Positions 35,601 to 49,250 are shown, counted from the first letter of the stretch. The stretch is DNA of 57,556 bases from Saccoglossus kowalevskii (GCF_000003605.2 NW_003105105.1:375866-433421); one strand, 5' to 3'. Numbers and translations are program-made. The notes: a model not told the origin generated them from the sequence alone.

Positions 35601-38600
35601 GTTTACTGTCTATCTGCTTTGTTCATCGTTATGCATCACAAATCATTTGCGTCAATCATTATTACAATACAAAGCCATTTTCTCACAGTAATGTCTGGGA
35701 ATGCATCTCTTGCCACATTGTGTCGACCTTTTACCCTGCACATGTATGTACAAAATGCCTTGTGAAATCACTAGTTATGTCTGGCATGAATGGTATACAG
35801 CCATGAATAAACACAAAACTACATGTACTTGTGTTTACTATAAATTATAACTAAGTTAATAAACTGCCAGTGCAATGGTGCTTGGAAACATGATGCAAAA
35901 ACAAACACCAGCGCTGCCCATTCATGATATACGCATGTTAATACCACTGCATCTTGGGTAATAATGTGTTTTCCTTTAAGATACTGTAAAATACTTTATT
36001 TTCGCTTGGAATTTATTGTCGCTATTTTCGCTGAAGGGATGATTCCGTGAAAATAAAATCCAGCGAATATACTTTTTTTCCTATATTTCACATTAAACTC
36101 ATCAAAAATCAGTGAAAATAAATTCCAAGCAAAACGCCCAAAAAGCCTTTTCAGCGAAAATTTATTCCAGCGAAAAAAAAGTATTCCACAGTAGATGGCA
36201 ACCATTAAAACTTATCGCCGGATTTCCTCGACTTGTACCATATGGCCTTATTTTTTGCTATTGCTCACAAATTCCAAATAAAAAGTATGGTTACCGAGCA
36301 ACTTTCCACAAGTTACAAGAAAGGTACTTTATAATTGTACCTAAATTCTGACAAATACTACAGGGGGTACTGGTATTAATTTTGTAGGAAATAATGCCTT
36401 AACATGAATAACAAAAGTGCTCATGTTTTTTTCCAATAAAATATTTCAAACTAAGTAAAATAGACTAAATTATTAAGTATAACACCTTTAACACAAAAAA
36501 ATATCATAAATTTATTTACTCTTCTGTAATAAATGGAATGGCCATGAATGACCTTAAAAAAGTGTGGTCCTCATGAATATATAATTTATGAGCCATTTCC
36601 TGGTAGTAATTTTTCTCCTTAATTATTTGTATTAGAGAGTTTCAAAGTAGGTTCGGAAATGAGCAAAAGAAGGATGTATCTAATAATGCATTTAATATTA
36701 TTCTGATACGACCCATAAAATAAGAATTAATAAATAATAAATAAGTTAGTAATAAATAATTGCATCAATTTGTTTACAAAACCACACACTTTTTTTAATT
36801 GTCCTTTTTTTAATTACTTTTCTTCCCTTTTTTTCAAATTTTTGAAAAAACCTACAAAATATTTTTGTGCCAGGCGACATTTCCAGACATTGCTTTTGCT
36901 GCTGTCTTTCCTGACTTTTTTAGTCTCAGGTACTAATTGCTAGACCAGTTTCCCAAACCTACTGTATCTATCTGAAAGATCACCCACTGCAAAAGATCGC
37001 CCATGGAAGACGTTTCAGTTCCTGGATGATCTTTTGGTGATGCGAAAATTAACACAGCAGTAAAGATAATTGTTTTTTCAAGAGCGTGATGATACAAATC
37101 GGCATCAGCAGGATTAGGAAGAATTTTACACATGCAACAATAGTCTGATGGAAATTTGTAGAAATATAACTTAATTAATAAATTGATGCTTCTTATAGAT
37201 TGTTTTTCTTTTCTTTTCTTTTCTTTTCTTGTTGTTGTTGACTTGTATGTTACTATCAAAGTTGTGAATTGACATGCTGAATTTATGCCATCCATACATG
37301 GTAGTGATGAACTTTCAACAACCTGGCACCGAAGTCATTCAAGCAGTCAAGCAATGCTTTTGAATTCTATCTGTGTTGCCGGAGGAAATGTTTTTATAAA
37401 TTTCAATATAGTATGAATGAGTCCATGGACTAATAAATTTTGCAGTACCATGTGTGAATCAAACTACTGTATGACGAAGCCAATCCGTGTTGATGCCAGG
37501 CATGAACATGAAAACAGTTGATGTACAAACAATGTTAAGAAAAAAGTGCCAAAACATCGCCCTGGTTCTGGTAATCTCCAAAAATATAACCCATTATCCA
37601 AAACACAAAAAGGTCTTTTAGATAAATGCGTTAATACCACATGTTTGGAAGGCAGGGCAGACTGTTCTTTGATTTAAGTGAACACTTGGCTTCAGGAATC
37701 AGACCTCCCTAGTGTGAGACGAACAAATTTGTAATTGCCATGCACAATAACCAGAAACTTGAAAAAAAAAATGAGAAAGCCTTTGATAATTTGTAGCTAT
37801 TTCCAAATATATTGCTATAAAGTGTATACTTTAAACCTTATAACTCACCCTAAATGATAACTCAAGATGTTCACCTCCCCATATCTGCATGTCTTTGTCA
37901 TAGCTCCCAATATGCTCAAAATAATTCCTATCAACTGCAAATAAGCCACCAGCCATTATCGGAGATCTGTACAATAGATTTTTATTTTAAATATTTTATT
38001 AAGTATATGGCATCAAATTGTATGACAGGAACCACTTGATGAATTGCAATAAATTACATTACCATCACAATTCACATCTCAAAGATTCAGAACAGTGCAA
38101 TTACCAGTGAATGACATTCCTACATTTTTGTAGGTTCTGCAATTACTAGACAAGTTTTCAAATTTTTCTATTAACAGGGATTGCGTTAACCCCATATTTT
38201 GCTTCCCTGACTCCAATTATTGAAGAGGGACCCAATTTTTCAGGCAAGCTGAGGTCCAATCTCTAATAACGTTATCCAGGGTCAAATGTCCACAAGTGGG
38301 ACTCGTCTTGCCGAGACACTAGCGCAAACCCTGCTATATAGTAAACAGAATTGTGCTTATTTCACACTTTGATGATAATAAATTGGTTTCCATGGGAATA
38401 TTAAACTTCTTACTTACTTTATTGGTTCAATTTCACTATTTCTACGTAACAGCTCTACTGGTGGTACATTTTTCCATTTAAACTGTAACCCCCAATTCAC
38501 CCCTCCTCTGACTAATGGGGAGGCACTGTATGCAAATGAATCAGGATCTATAATATCTATGACAGGACACGCTATTGTGCTGCTATCTCTATAAATTCTT

Positions 38601-41600
38601 TCAATCAGTGGTTCCAACCTGTCATAAAAAATGAAAAACAAATTGTGAACTTGTTTAAAAGGGAAACAATTAAAGGCAGTGGGAATACACTGAAAACTGT
38701 TTTATTTCTCTGCTGGGAATTCCATGATTAGATGATTTAATTCTTTAAACGCCAACAAGAATCATCCTTGATCCCAGGTAAAGTAATGTAGAAGCAGCAA
38801 AAGTCTGCACCCCTGGATTTCCATTTGATCAATCTGCTGATCAAATTGGGAAGGGGGAGGGGGCTCATGAGGTTATCTATTTCAAGATACTTGAGTGATT
38901 TAAAACTACTCATTGCAAGGTTTTCAGCATTGAGGTTAAAATATAGATCAATATTAGACAAAACAATCTGTTTCTAGTTTAAAGTACATCAACATTACGA
39001 GTGTGAAGTTACACATTACGCCACAGGCTGTGTCTGTTAGAATAGTGATATGGCTTAATGCCAAACAAGACACACAGCTATAATTGTACTGTGTAGACTT
39101 CATACCAACACTAGCTCTGTATGAAATAAATACAACTTTTTATATAGTTACAAAAATCTGTATGGAACTTTATAAAAGCAGTTAGTATAATAATCCTGCA
39201 GTGAAAAACATTGTTTGAATAAATTAAATTATTTATTTACTTAGCGATGTTGATTATTAACTTTATTACATTTTAAATGACAAATTAGAAATGTAAAATT
39301 GATCTATTTATCTACATAGAGTATGTTTTTGTCAGTTGGAATGTGATTATAGATGTCATTGAAGGTAATTTCTAACAGAAATGAAGTAAAAAAACGAAAC
39401 AAAACACAGAAAGACTTTGTGTTTCATCAATAAAGAAAAATATCAAAGTCTATTGATAGCTTGTAATTTCCTGTCAGGTGATTGAATTGCTTTATGAAAA
39501 AAAATAAAAATTGTGTTAGCAAAAAATCAGGTGGTCTTTAAACAAACGACTGCTCTTTAAATTGAGTATTTTGAATAACATTCGCTTGTAGATTAGTATC
39601 TAGTGTAGATCTCGGTTTCAATCCTGATTTCCATTAATTCTCGTTACTTATGGCAGACGCTGAAGCAAAGCGAAATATACATAATGTTTTCTATGAAAAC
39701 ATGGGCAATGTAACCATGTTGAAATTGCAGTTTATAGTATCTTAGGAGAAATTAATCTGTGGCAAAAAATAGATTTTTGTGGATTTTAACATAAAACTAT
39801 TATGAGATACAGAGTGCCCGGAATACTTTAAATTTACACTATTCACATATAAACATTTAATGTGTAATGTTCCCATATTAGTAAGTGTTAAATAGCTGCA
39901 GACTCCCTTCCATAAAAAGAATGTTTCAACATATATAGCTAATAGTTATTCTACTCATGCATGCATTGGCCATTAATAGAATGTAGTGAATACAGGAGGT
40001 GACCTTAAGGTCAATCTCTACCTAATGATTCCAATACAGAACGCTTGTCGTCATTTAGATCACGTTTATCTGGTTCCTCACAATAGAGCATCCCCATTGT
40101 GTCACAGACACAAACATTTCGTGATTGCATTAAAAAGTGCAGACATAAAACGCTTTAACAATTAAGATACAAAACAGAATAATTGACACAATTACGAACA
40201 CACTCAGTCCCCATATGGAATTAGTTAACTTTGTGAGTGAATATAATCAAACTGCGGTCAAAATTCATGACAAAAATCAACAGTTACATAAATATTCTAT
40301 AATCAGGATTTCTACAGGTCTCAGCATATGACTTTTCAAGACTTTAATTTCAGCAATTTAAGACCTGTTTTTGCTTAAAACTTCACATGTTCGAGTTGAA
40401 GTCAGCAGGGAGCATTCCTAAAAATTCCTTGTATTTTTAAGACATTATATAACATATTGTAAAAAAAATATTGTATTCCAAACTTTTTCAAGAACTTAAT
40501 AAAATAAAAATAAAATTTCATTTCAAGACTCTGTTAGAGCCCTCATGATTTAAAAGTAATTTATTCTGTAATTAGATATTTATTAGATTTTGTTACAATA
40601 ATGTTTCAATAAAAACAGTTAATGCATGAAACAGTAGGGCAATTATGGACAAACACAGAAAGACAAAAAGAATAGAGACTGAACATTATTTAATATTTTT
40701 TTTGGATACATGCCTCTACCATATGACATGTAATTTTTATTTCCCACATTGGGGTCTAATAGATCAACTGTCACCAATACACAGTTACCAATTAATGAAT
40801 TAAAATGCAACTTGAATTGAAACCTAGTCTGGTATTGACAAATTCAATCTACGACTTACTATTTTCATCTCTTGATGACATTATATCATGAAATGTTATC
40901 TACTTTATATTTGTCGGATATATATATTCATCACTCCAATATCAGTATGTGGTACTGGGGTTATTTTACCTACCAGTTATAATTCACCTCGCAGTGGGAA
41001 TCTAAAAATACCAAAATTTTCCCTGTAGCTTTCGAGGCACCAATCAAACGAGCTCGGATTAATCCTTCTCTTTCCGTGGTATGAAGTATTTTAACTTTAT
41101 TGTTGAAATTGGACTGTATATATTCATCCAGCGCGACTTTCAACTCATCTATAAAACAAAAATAAAACACATTTATACTGTATACTGTAGGTAGACATAT
41201 ATTCGCTGTATCCAATAAATTTTAGTTGATTTAAGGTTGCAGAGATATTCACTAAATGTTGCATGGTCTAATAATTTTTATTTTTTATATGTAAATGAAA
41301 AAACGTTCAAGAACTTACCTCTATCACTATAATCATCAACTAAAATAATTTCTTGTAAAAGTTTAATTTTGGATCTATTGATAACACTATATATAGTTCT
41401 CAAAAGAGTGGACCAGGCTTCATTGTGGAATGATATAATTACACTTGCAGTGGGTAAATCTTTATTGTACCGAACAGTGTCACACCTGACAAAGAAACAA
41501 AAAATAATTATACTATATTATAATAATTATACAATATGTACCTTAATTAATAATCATAAAAACAGACATAACATATGATGTGTGGTCTTCAACTTTCATA

Positions 41601-44600
41601 TTTAAATTTCTCACATTCTATTTTTAAGAAATGAAAAAAATAAAATTGAACAATTATAACATTTGCCACAGAATTGTCACTAAAAAAAGAATTTCTAAAT
41701 ATAATATGGTGAGAATAGGTGGTCCTAGTTGTAGGATATGTTGTTTTTTTCTTCTAAAATTAGCAATCAGGAATAGGAATACTAACAAATGAAACACAGC
41801 ACCATATGTGATGAAAAGTTGATTTCATACAAGATGCAGCAAATATTGCCTGTTTTGTCCTGCTTTACACACAAAACCTGACTGGTGCACTGACTGTGTG
41901 GGTAAAAGCATAGAATGCTGTGGCCAAAGATAAAACACGCAGTTAACATACCGAGTTGATAGTGAACAAATATTAGAAGTTGTAACATGCTGCATGAGAA
42001 GTGGTGCTTATTTGAGTGTGTGTGTTTTTCATAATTTTAAATCACAAACCCCACTAAAGCTGATTTGCAAATGTTAAGTCAAAATGTTATGTATATTCAG
42101 GGACATATTATGCAGTACAACAACATCATCTGATTTGACAGGTCAAGTCTGTTTACCCATAGACCCTAAAAATTGGTTGATTTTGTTTGACAACTAATTG
42201 TATGATTTTTAAGGGTCTATGGTTTACCCAACAAGAATGCTTTGTTGTACTGATGCAATTCTCCATGAATTTTCAATTACTGATGATGGCATTTCAATTC
42301 AATGCAATGTGGAAGCGAACTACCAATGTTGACACTGATTTTAATCAAAAAAATCAAGATTTTTTCTTAAAACTGGTGATTCGCAATTTTTGTGGAGGAA
42401 AGACAAAATAAATTATTCAAAATCCTTCATAGCTTGACAGGTCAAGTTGAATTCACTATTATTTACAATAGTCACAATGGACACTGTGATTATACATAAA
42501 AGTGAAAAGCAGTACGGTGATCAGGTTTCATGACTTGACAACTAAGCAGGGTGTTTCGGAAGAGATGGGTGCTAGGTTGAACGTGAACAAGAAAATAGAA
42601 ATCCTACACCATTTGGGAGAGCTTAGTCAAGCATGGGTGCTAGGTTGGACAAGTATGGCATAATAGGGCTGTGAGACAGACAGACAAACAAACAAACAAA
42701 CAGACAGGCGGACAGAAAGACAGACAGATGGACGGACAGAACAGATGAACAAACAGACTGAAACTAAAATTACTTTGGTGTTGTTAAAGTGAAAAATTCC
42801 AGTAGGTCTAATAAAATCTGGATACATGTTTAGATAAATGCTCTACACCTGATGGAAAGTAACTTTATGTAAGGGGGACATCCTTGAGACATGAGTAAGG
42901 GTGAGATAGGTCAATCACACCCAGCAATTTAATCTGTGATTAATTACCCTCAATCAAAAGGTCAACATTGTTGTAAACAAGACAATCTCTATTTGAATAC
43001 CACTCAGACATGTAGATGGTAAACCAGAAAAATAAACCTCAGCATACATAACTATTTCTCAAGTGATAAACTTTTTAAAACACAGTAATTAGAAAAATAA
43101 AACAGAATTTACTGCTACTGGTTTGAGAATCTATTTTATTGTCAGGGTAATTATCCATATATGAACTTTAACACATTCAAAATACCAATGAGTTTTACGA
43201 TTGCTAAATACAGTTTTGTGACATTTTTTTATATTTTGCGATTAGCCCTGAATCAAATTATTTAGAAAAACATGATAACACCTAATGAGAGCTATGGAGT
43301 TAATACATAGGCTTTTATGGGAAAGACGTAATACATGGCCTCTTCAATTGAAAACAAATCTTAAGGTGTTAAAACAATGTGTCCTAAACTATATTTAAAA
43401 ATATAATGGGGTACAGACCTACTCTATTTGTGAAGCTACATCATATTTTGCCTTATGCTAATACATGGGTAATAGAACATGTTAGAACTCCTGCACGTCC
43501 ACTTCAAACTCACTCAGGTTCAGGAAATTGTATTGATCAACCTCAATTCCGACTTGAATTAGTAAGACTGAAAATCATTAATTTTAAATTTTTGATATTT
43601 AGATTCACAGATTAGACAGAAACTATGCATTCCATTGTAAAGTTCACGTTCATTCAATTTACTGACCCAGTGAATAATTTACCACTACTAAAAAATAAAT
43701 TAGAGCTAAAAGTAATAAAGAAAAATAAATTACAAATTTATAAAGGATTGCAGAGACCATGTTTTTTAAATTTAATGACTTTGTGTTGGCCTTTTTTAAT
43801 CTTATTGTAGTCATAGTTATGATTTTTTAGGAGTCCAAATAGCTAATAAACAAAGATGTTATTATTATTATTATGGCTTTAACACAATGTACACCATTAT
43901 ACTGTCCCAGTAGGAAACTATCGTACTCAAAAGATGTCTGGGGAACACACATCCTGTAGACACACTTGAAATCATAAGGGTGGCTGGAAAAAAAGAGAGA
44001 AAAAAAAATTGCATGCAAGGTGTTAAAATGTACAGACTCAAGACTGAAAAAAAAGCACTGCTTACACTATTGCAGCCCCCCCCCCTCCATGATTACAAAT
44101 GGTTGACCCCTTACTTGCCAAATAAAACACTATGATCCAGATGTGCATTATTGAAGGAGGGGAATTGAATGATACAATTATTAGCAACTGTTACAGACTA
44201 CAGTGTGACCAGTGATTTTTGCATGTATTATTCTATACTGTAAAATACCTTATTTTATCTGGAATAAACTTTTTTTCTATGGAATTTATTTTCACTGATT
44301 TTTGACGAGTTGAATATAAAATATAGGAAAAAAGCATATTCACTAGATTTTATTTTCACTGAATCATTTCTTCAGCGAAAATTAATTCCAAGCGAAAATA
44401 AAGTATTTTACGATAGTCCTGCAGATGTATTAAAATAACTGTGTACTGACAAAAAAAGTTGATAATAATTAAATAAAAGCTTTTTACTCAGTGTGAGTAA
44501 TTTTTTAAGAAAAACTGTCTGAAAACAAGTTGTAGTAAAAAATAGTAATTGGCAAATTTTTTCAATAATTTGGGAAAAACCAAAAGTGCCCATCTTATAA

Positions 44601-45732
44601 CTACATATGACAACAATGATATCCATTTGGTCCATAATTATAAAAAAAAATGGTAATCCAAAATTTAGAACCAATTTAACATAACAAGGAATACAATATA
44701 AGTCATTATCATATCCTATTGTTATGTAAATTAGCTTACACTCAATACTCTGGGGAGAACACTGCAGAAAATACCTAAAATAGTAACTTTGATATCTTGA
44801 AATCAAGGTGAGAAAGAGAGGCGATGCAGAAGAAAATGGCCGCTAATAATACCAGGTACAGTAAATGAATGAAAGTGAAATCAGTGTATGGTGACGTTTA
44901 CTGAGGTGATCATGCATATAAAACACATCATCAATGAATGAACTATTACAGGTTTAACTTTGGACAGCCTTTAGAAGTGTAATGGCATGTAATCGGTCTG
45001 GCATGCGTAACAGCGGTGTTCAAGGCAAAGTCAAATTACGACTGACTGTGCCATGACATGTGTTCTCGGTTCAACAAATAATCGTGGCTTATTCTTGACA
45101 ACTTAACTGAACTATTTATAGCAAACTTAAAACAGAGTAAAAAAATAGTTGCACTAATTGGAATTTCATAAATTTCTGACAAGAAAAGTCGAAACAAATA
45201 AAAATAAAAATACTAAATGGCTCGAAGAATTGAAACCGAACGATGTTTATCATAATCAGCTGACCAAACAATAACAAACCACTGTAATGTTAGTGCATGT
45301 TCTCACTGTCGGTCGATTCAGTCAGCCGCCGGTCACGCGCGAAACTTTTATATATGGAATCATTCACTTATTTACTTACAGTGAGTGTTTCACGTCGGTA
45401 ATACTCCTCTCAAGTGATATCATATCACTGACAACAACATTAAAACCATGCACATCAAAAGTTTCGTCGGCTTCTTTCTTCTGTTCTCCGTACAGCAGAA
45501 CGGGTTGCCCATTTTCACCTGGCCCAAAGGCGAAGCGATGTCGATCTGTCCAGGCCGAAACTCCCTCACCATCATCTAAAACTCCGGCCAAGTCTCGATA
45601 TTTACCAAAGTTCCTCCTGCCTAAATATTCGTGACTGTCGTTTCTGTTAGCGTGATACATGTAAATGGAAACCATGACAAACCAAACAAGCGACGTGACC
45701 ACCACACAGAGGAACAACTTTTTTGTCGCCAT
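29660..45732 (-). CDS. GALNT11: Polypeptide N-acetylgalactosaminyltransferase, GALNT11-type
   Basis: Golgi type II membrane enzyme that starts mucin-type O-glycosylation by moving GalNAc from UDP-GalNAc to Ser/Thr. Ten exons, all GT-AG and in phase: 45732-45380, 41485-41319, 41148-40974, 38618-38418, 37966-37849, 34677-34489, 34006-33872, 31611-31513, 31366-31229, 29794-29660; 569 aa. The start MATKKLF has a strong context (AAACATGG); residues about 5-26 form the signal anchor. Catalytic domain: [29 protein letters not shown], metal-binding DSH at 223-225, then [16 protein letters not shown], a GALNT11-subfamily block. Next come [21 protein letters not shown] (328-338; usually WGGEN) and the third metal ligand His356 in VGHIFRK. 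A ricin-type lectin domain follows, with CLD at 455-457, 495-497 and 537-539 and a final QIW near 559. In vertebrates GALNT11 modifies LDL-receptor-family linkers and Notch1; the substrate here is unknown. Confidence 0.95.
31612..33871. other. GALNT intron 7 (between ricin-domain exons), with a MITE
   Basis: Non-coding as far as I can see. It holds the TACTGTAAAATACTTTATTT MITE copy at 32333-32520. Confidence 0.6.
32333..32520. mobile_element. MITE family TACTGTAAAATACTTTATTT, copy 1
   Basis: 188 bp beginning TACTGTAAAATACTTTATTT and ending AAATAAAGGCTTTTACAGTA. The interior is shared with 35982-36193 and 44236-44415: ATTCAGTGAAAATGAAATCTAGCG, an AATATACCTTTTTTTCTATATTTTACATT-type block, and ATCAAAAATCAGTGAAAATAAATTCC. 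Confidence 0.85.
34087..34400. repeat. ~107-bp tandem repeat in GALNT intron 6
   Basis: Three imperfect units, each with an AGATCT..TTGAAATC block, GAGACAAACTACATGATATC, GGTAGA.AAAGATAAGGGTATG and CAACTTGGT. GATCT words recur at about 34090, 34198 and 34305, a period near 107 bp. It lies just upstream, on the plus strand, of exon 34489-34677. Confidence 0.7.
35982..36193. mobile_element. MITE family TACTGTAAAATACTTTATTT, copy 2 (longest)
   Basis: 212 bp. The ends TACTGTAAAATACTTTATTT and AAAAGTATTCCACAGTA are flanked inside by TTCGCT / AGCGAA, so it can fold into one long hairpin. Likely closest to the family consensus. Confidence 0.85.
37203..37230. repeat. (TTTTC)n microsatellite
   Basis: About five units followed by a short GTT run. 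Confidence 0.85.
38619..40973. other. GALNT intron 3, no feature recognised
   Basis: AT-rich intronic DNA between exons 38418-38618 and 40974-41148; no exon or inverted repeat recognised. Confidence 0.5.
42673..42759. repeat. (GACA)n/(CAAA)n degenerate microsatellite
   Basis: GACAGACAGACAAACAAACA and similar units over about 85 bp, with interruptions. Confidence 0.85.
44236..44415. mobile_element. MITE family TACTGTAAAATACTTTATTT, copy 3
   Basis: About 180 bp, in the opposite internal orientation to copies 1 and 2: the sequence ends AAGCGAAAATAAAGTATTTTA and the interior is the reverse complement of theirs. One terminus has diverged (CGATAG for CAGTA). Confidence 0.8.
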
Positions 45733-48206
45733 GTTTGATTTTACCCAGAAGGCTTTTGCGGGCGTGGGCGCGTTCAATGTTTATCACTTAATTAAACTAA
45801 GAGGGCGTGAAGCAATTAACACCTGTTTAGTCAATTAAAGCGCTAATTAAAACGCGATTATATGTCTCTTACCAATGACTTTACACCCACGTTTCAAAAT
45901 TAACAAGTATATAATTACAACTTATAAATACCAAGCGTAGAGCAAAACATTGAATTGTTCACATGTACTAGTAAGCCAAATCAGTCAAGGGCACACAATT
46001 GATGCCGTGGGCCACTATTGTCTAGTTGATGTAGGATAGGCTTCTATCTAACAAATATTCTATCATTTACCACAGAGGACTATAAACAACGAGATAATTA
46101 CGTAATTCCCGCAAAATAAAATAAAACTATTAAGTCTAGGATTTGAATAAATCCAGAGCTGACAGCTGGGTTGAGCGCGTTTTGTGCCACAAGTTAAACC
46201 ACGGTTACTAGAAGAAGTTCTTCTAGTAGTTAAAACATAGCTTTTTTCAGTGCCTGTAAGTAACAAAAATTGGGTAAATTCTGAATGAAGGGCGAGAACC
46301 TCACCAGATGCCAATCTACAGGCATTGTGGGAGATTACTAGAAATAGTCATTATACAGGCCAGTCTGTTGGCAAATCTTGTACCCACATGTGTTACCATC
46401 CCGGTTGCCGTACTTGTGCCTGGTGACTACAATTTGTTTTATTTAGGTGCACCGTTTTCACAAGGTAGGCTACATTCACTTTCAGTTTAAAGTTTGAGAA
46501 ACTATCACAAACAAACAGAGCCGAGTCTGTTTTACTTTTTATCCACAATGGACCAAGGACACAGTAAACACCCGTTAGTGCGTCCATGAATGGACTATTA
46601 AACATCCATGTTCTACCTGGTAAAAAAAAACCTTTGTACATAAAAGACAATGCTACTAAAACACAAAGTTTTACTGAGTTACTACCTCGTTGATACTGCC
46701 TAATCACATGATATGACACAAAATGAAAAGTTACAAGACAGAGATGACAAAGTATTACCATGATGGACATCGTCAGAGACTAACATTGTCGTCAACTGTG
46801 AGTAATTGTTAGGAAACCGTAACACGACACATTATCACGCTAGTGTCTCCCCGCATGGGACTAAACTAAAATGTGTCATGCTTCCTGTATGAACCATGAG
46901 CCACCGTAGATAATCTAATGACCATGTATTGCCACTATGTTTATTCGCGTTACAGCTCAATTAACTCGATATCAGACGGGATGTACAAAATTGTCTGAAT
47001 AGCAAGCACATATTTGCAATGATCGTCACACGGTCAAACCGCATTTCTCACCGTCCATGAATCAAATCTCCGTCGATGATATAGTTATATAATACCACCA
47101 ATTACTTAATTGTTAGATATATGCATGTATTGCCAGAGTCATATTACCGAGTTATACGAGTATACTGTTCGCTAACTACACATGCACATACAGACGAAAT
47201 CGGAGCGGTATCATCCGATTGTTCGTCGTTGTCATATAATGCAGCGTTTTATGGTGACTTTTGATAACGATTCAAACGCTGAACACGCTGCTATTTTTAA
47301 TGTTTGCACAACGATACAGATACGATAAACTATGTGTTTTATGGGGTTGTGACGATCACTGTAATAATATACAAAATCTAAACTAAACCCATCGATAACC
47401 TTTGGCGCGTGAGTCGCATACCATGTATAGTGTTTCAAACTGAAAGAGCCACTGTCTCCAGCTGCGCAGCTAAAAGGAAATGTAAACTATACTATGACAG
47501 TTAAATCATATTTTAATGTGAATCTCGAACACATGTCGCGTTCCTATTTACTTGATTATTCACTGATACAATGACTGAATATTATAACAAAATAAAATTC
47601 ACAGAATTAGATCGATTGATAGTTTTTACACTCGATTTCCAGGTCCATACCGTTTCCGTCAGCTGCGCTGTCTAGTTTTTATAGCGATGTAATCACCGTG
47701 GTCTTGTGCATTCGAAGATCTGTGATATATTGCTTTTATTTATTACAAATCCGCCAAATGTTCATACTTGGATCTGCTTCAGTTTTCGTTACTGTTTGTT
47801 TGAAATATAACTGAGTAACAACCTCTTTTAAAATAGGCGACTTAAAATTACGCAATTAGTGTCGATTTCGTGTGCATTTTGTAAGTTTCTCACAAATTTC
47901 GAGAAGCTCCTGCTTTCAACTTATTTACACAAAAACCTAACTGGAGTCAATCTTGGTCATAATCTACGTTTCCAAAACATTTCATCATTTTAAGCTTTTT
48001 GGAGTGCGTATACTCAAAGTTAGAGATTATGCATACTCCTATCCTCGGTAGTTACTCCGCCCGATAGAAGCGCCACCACACTACTTTCGTAATATAATTG
48101 GTTTCGGTTTCATTAAAAAAAATAATCACAGATATCGTCACAAGCTACCCACTTCTCACTTCTAGTTGAAATATATCGTGTATTATAGTGAAATAAAAGC
48201 CATACC

Positions 48207-48219
48207 GGGGGGGGGGGGG
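48207..48219. repeat. Poly-G run (13 G)
   Basis: Uninterrupted G tract, isolated in AT-rich DNA; prone to length error and G-quadruplex formation. Confidence 0.9.
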
Positions 48220-48629
48220 TGGCATACCCAGTGAGTTATAGAGCGATTGACGCAGCCGAATGACGCGTTTCCCAATAATTGTGTCTCAATTATGCCAACG
48301 AGAGCATGTGAATATTTAACAAATCTACAGAAAAAGTGCGAGACACAATGCTCGGCTTTGATAGAACGTGTCAAAATGTTCAGTGTACAGTACTCGTACT
48401 CCACGTACACGTACTCCAATCGAAATGAAAAGACAACTGATATTTGTACCATTTGGTTGCACAGCGCCCTCTAAGTTTAGCCTTGGTGCGATTTAAAAAA
48501 TAGCACATATTGCTGTTTTAATGAATTCAGAGGTAGGTGCGGAATTGCGCTTTTTCACTAGTATACCAGCTAATGTCTATGTATTACCAATGGGAGCTAA
48601 ATTAGATATTTCAGATTAACACGGATGAA

Positions 48630-49250
48630 TATAGCCATTTCTAACTATCAGCTAGATCTAGCATTAGTTAGATATATATCCATTCATAACTACCAGCTGG
48701 ATTGAAGTCCAGTGTATAGTTAGAAAACCAGTCATCCCCGGTGAGAACAAGATTATTTTTACCGAATATATCCAGATATATAGCCATCTATAACTATCAG
48801 CTAGATCTAACACCAGTTTGATATATATCCATTTATAATAAGCAGCTAGATCTAAGTCCAGTGTTAGAAAACCATTCATCCCCGCTGAGAGAAAAAAATT
48901 CAGAATACATCCAGATATATATATAACCATTTATAACTATCAGCTAGATCCTACATTAGTTAGATATATATTCATTATAAGTATCAGCTAGACCGAACTC
49001 CAGTGTATAGTTAGAAAACTAGTCATCCCCGGACAGACCAAAATTATTTTTTCAGGATATACCCAGATATATAACCATTTATAACTATCAGCTAAGAACT
49101 AAATCCAACGTATAGTTGGGAAACCAGTCGTCTATGGGGTCAGACCTGCGATGTTTGTTTTTTTGTAAATGGATATATATTAAACCGGTGTTAGATCTAG
49201 CTGATAGTTATAAATGGCTATATATCTGGATATATCCTGAAAAAAAAATG
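48630..49250. repeat. ~145-bp satellite-like array with an inverted unit
   Basis: Direct units share TATATATCCATTTATAAC, ATCAGCTAGATCTAA, CCAGTGTATAGTTAGAAAAC and TCATCCCC. TCATCCCC starts at 48732, 48877 and 49023, giving a period of 145-146 bp; a fourth, shortened unit ends near 49135. At 49165-49250 the same sequence recurs in the opposite orientation (GTTAGATCTAGCTGATAGTT then ATAAATGGCTATATATCTGG), so the array ends in a head-to-head inversion. Confidence 0.8.

Larger units (their letters stand above)
34678..37848. other. GALNT intron 5, with MITE and simple repeat
   Basis: Holds a MITE copy at 35982-36193 and a (TTTTC)n run at 37203-37230. The open frames at 34899-35120, 35525-35806 and 36933-37295 lack domain similarity and splice context, so they are not called. 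Confidence 0.55.
41486..45379. other. GALNT intron 1
   Basis: The first intron is the longest (3.9 kb). It holds a GACA/CAAA-rich microsatellite at 42673-42759, a poly-C run near 44077-44090 and a MITE copy at 44236-44415. Exon 1 joins exon 2 directly in phase (codon split CT|G, Leu then Cys-Asp-Thr), so no intervening exon is needed. Confidence 0.65.

Noticed and set aside
43827-44018. Minus-strand frame with acceptor-like TTTTTTTCCAG and [15 protein letters not shown] as an extra GALNT exon
   Set aside because: Exon 1 (ends phase 2) joins 41485 directly to give the expected family sequence; the candidate has no convincing donor and no family similarity.
46393-46770. 125-codon hydrophobic minus-strand frame
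   Set aside because: Hydrophobicity follows from T-rich composition; no family similarity or splice support.
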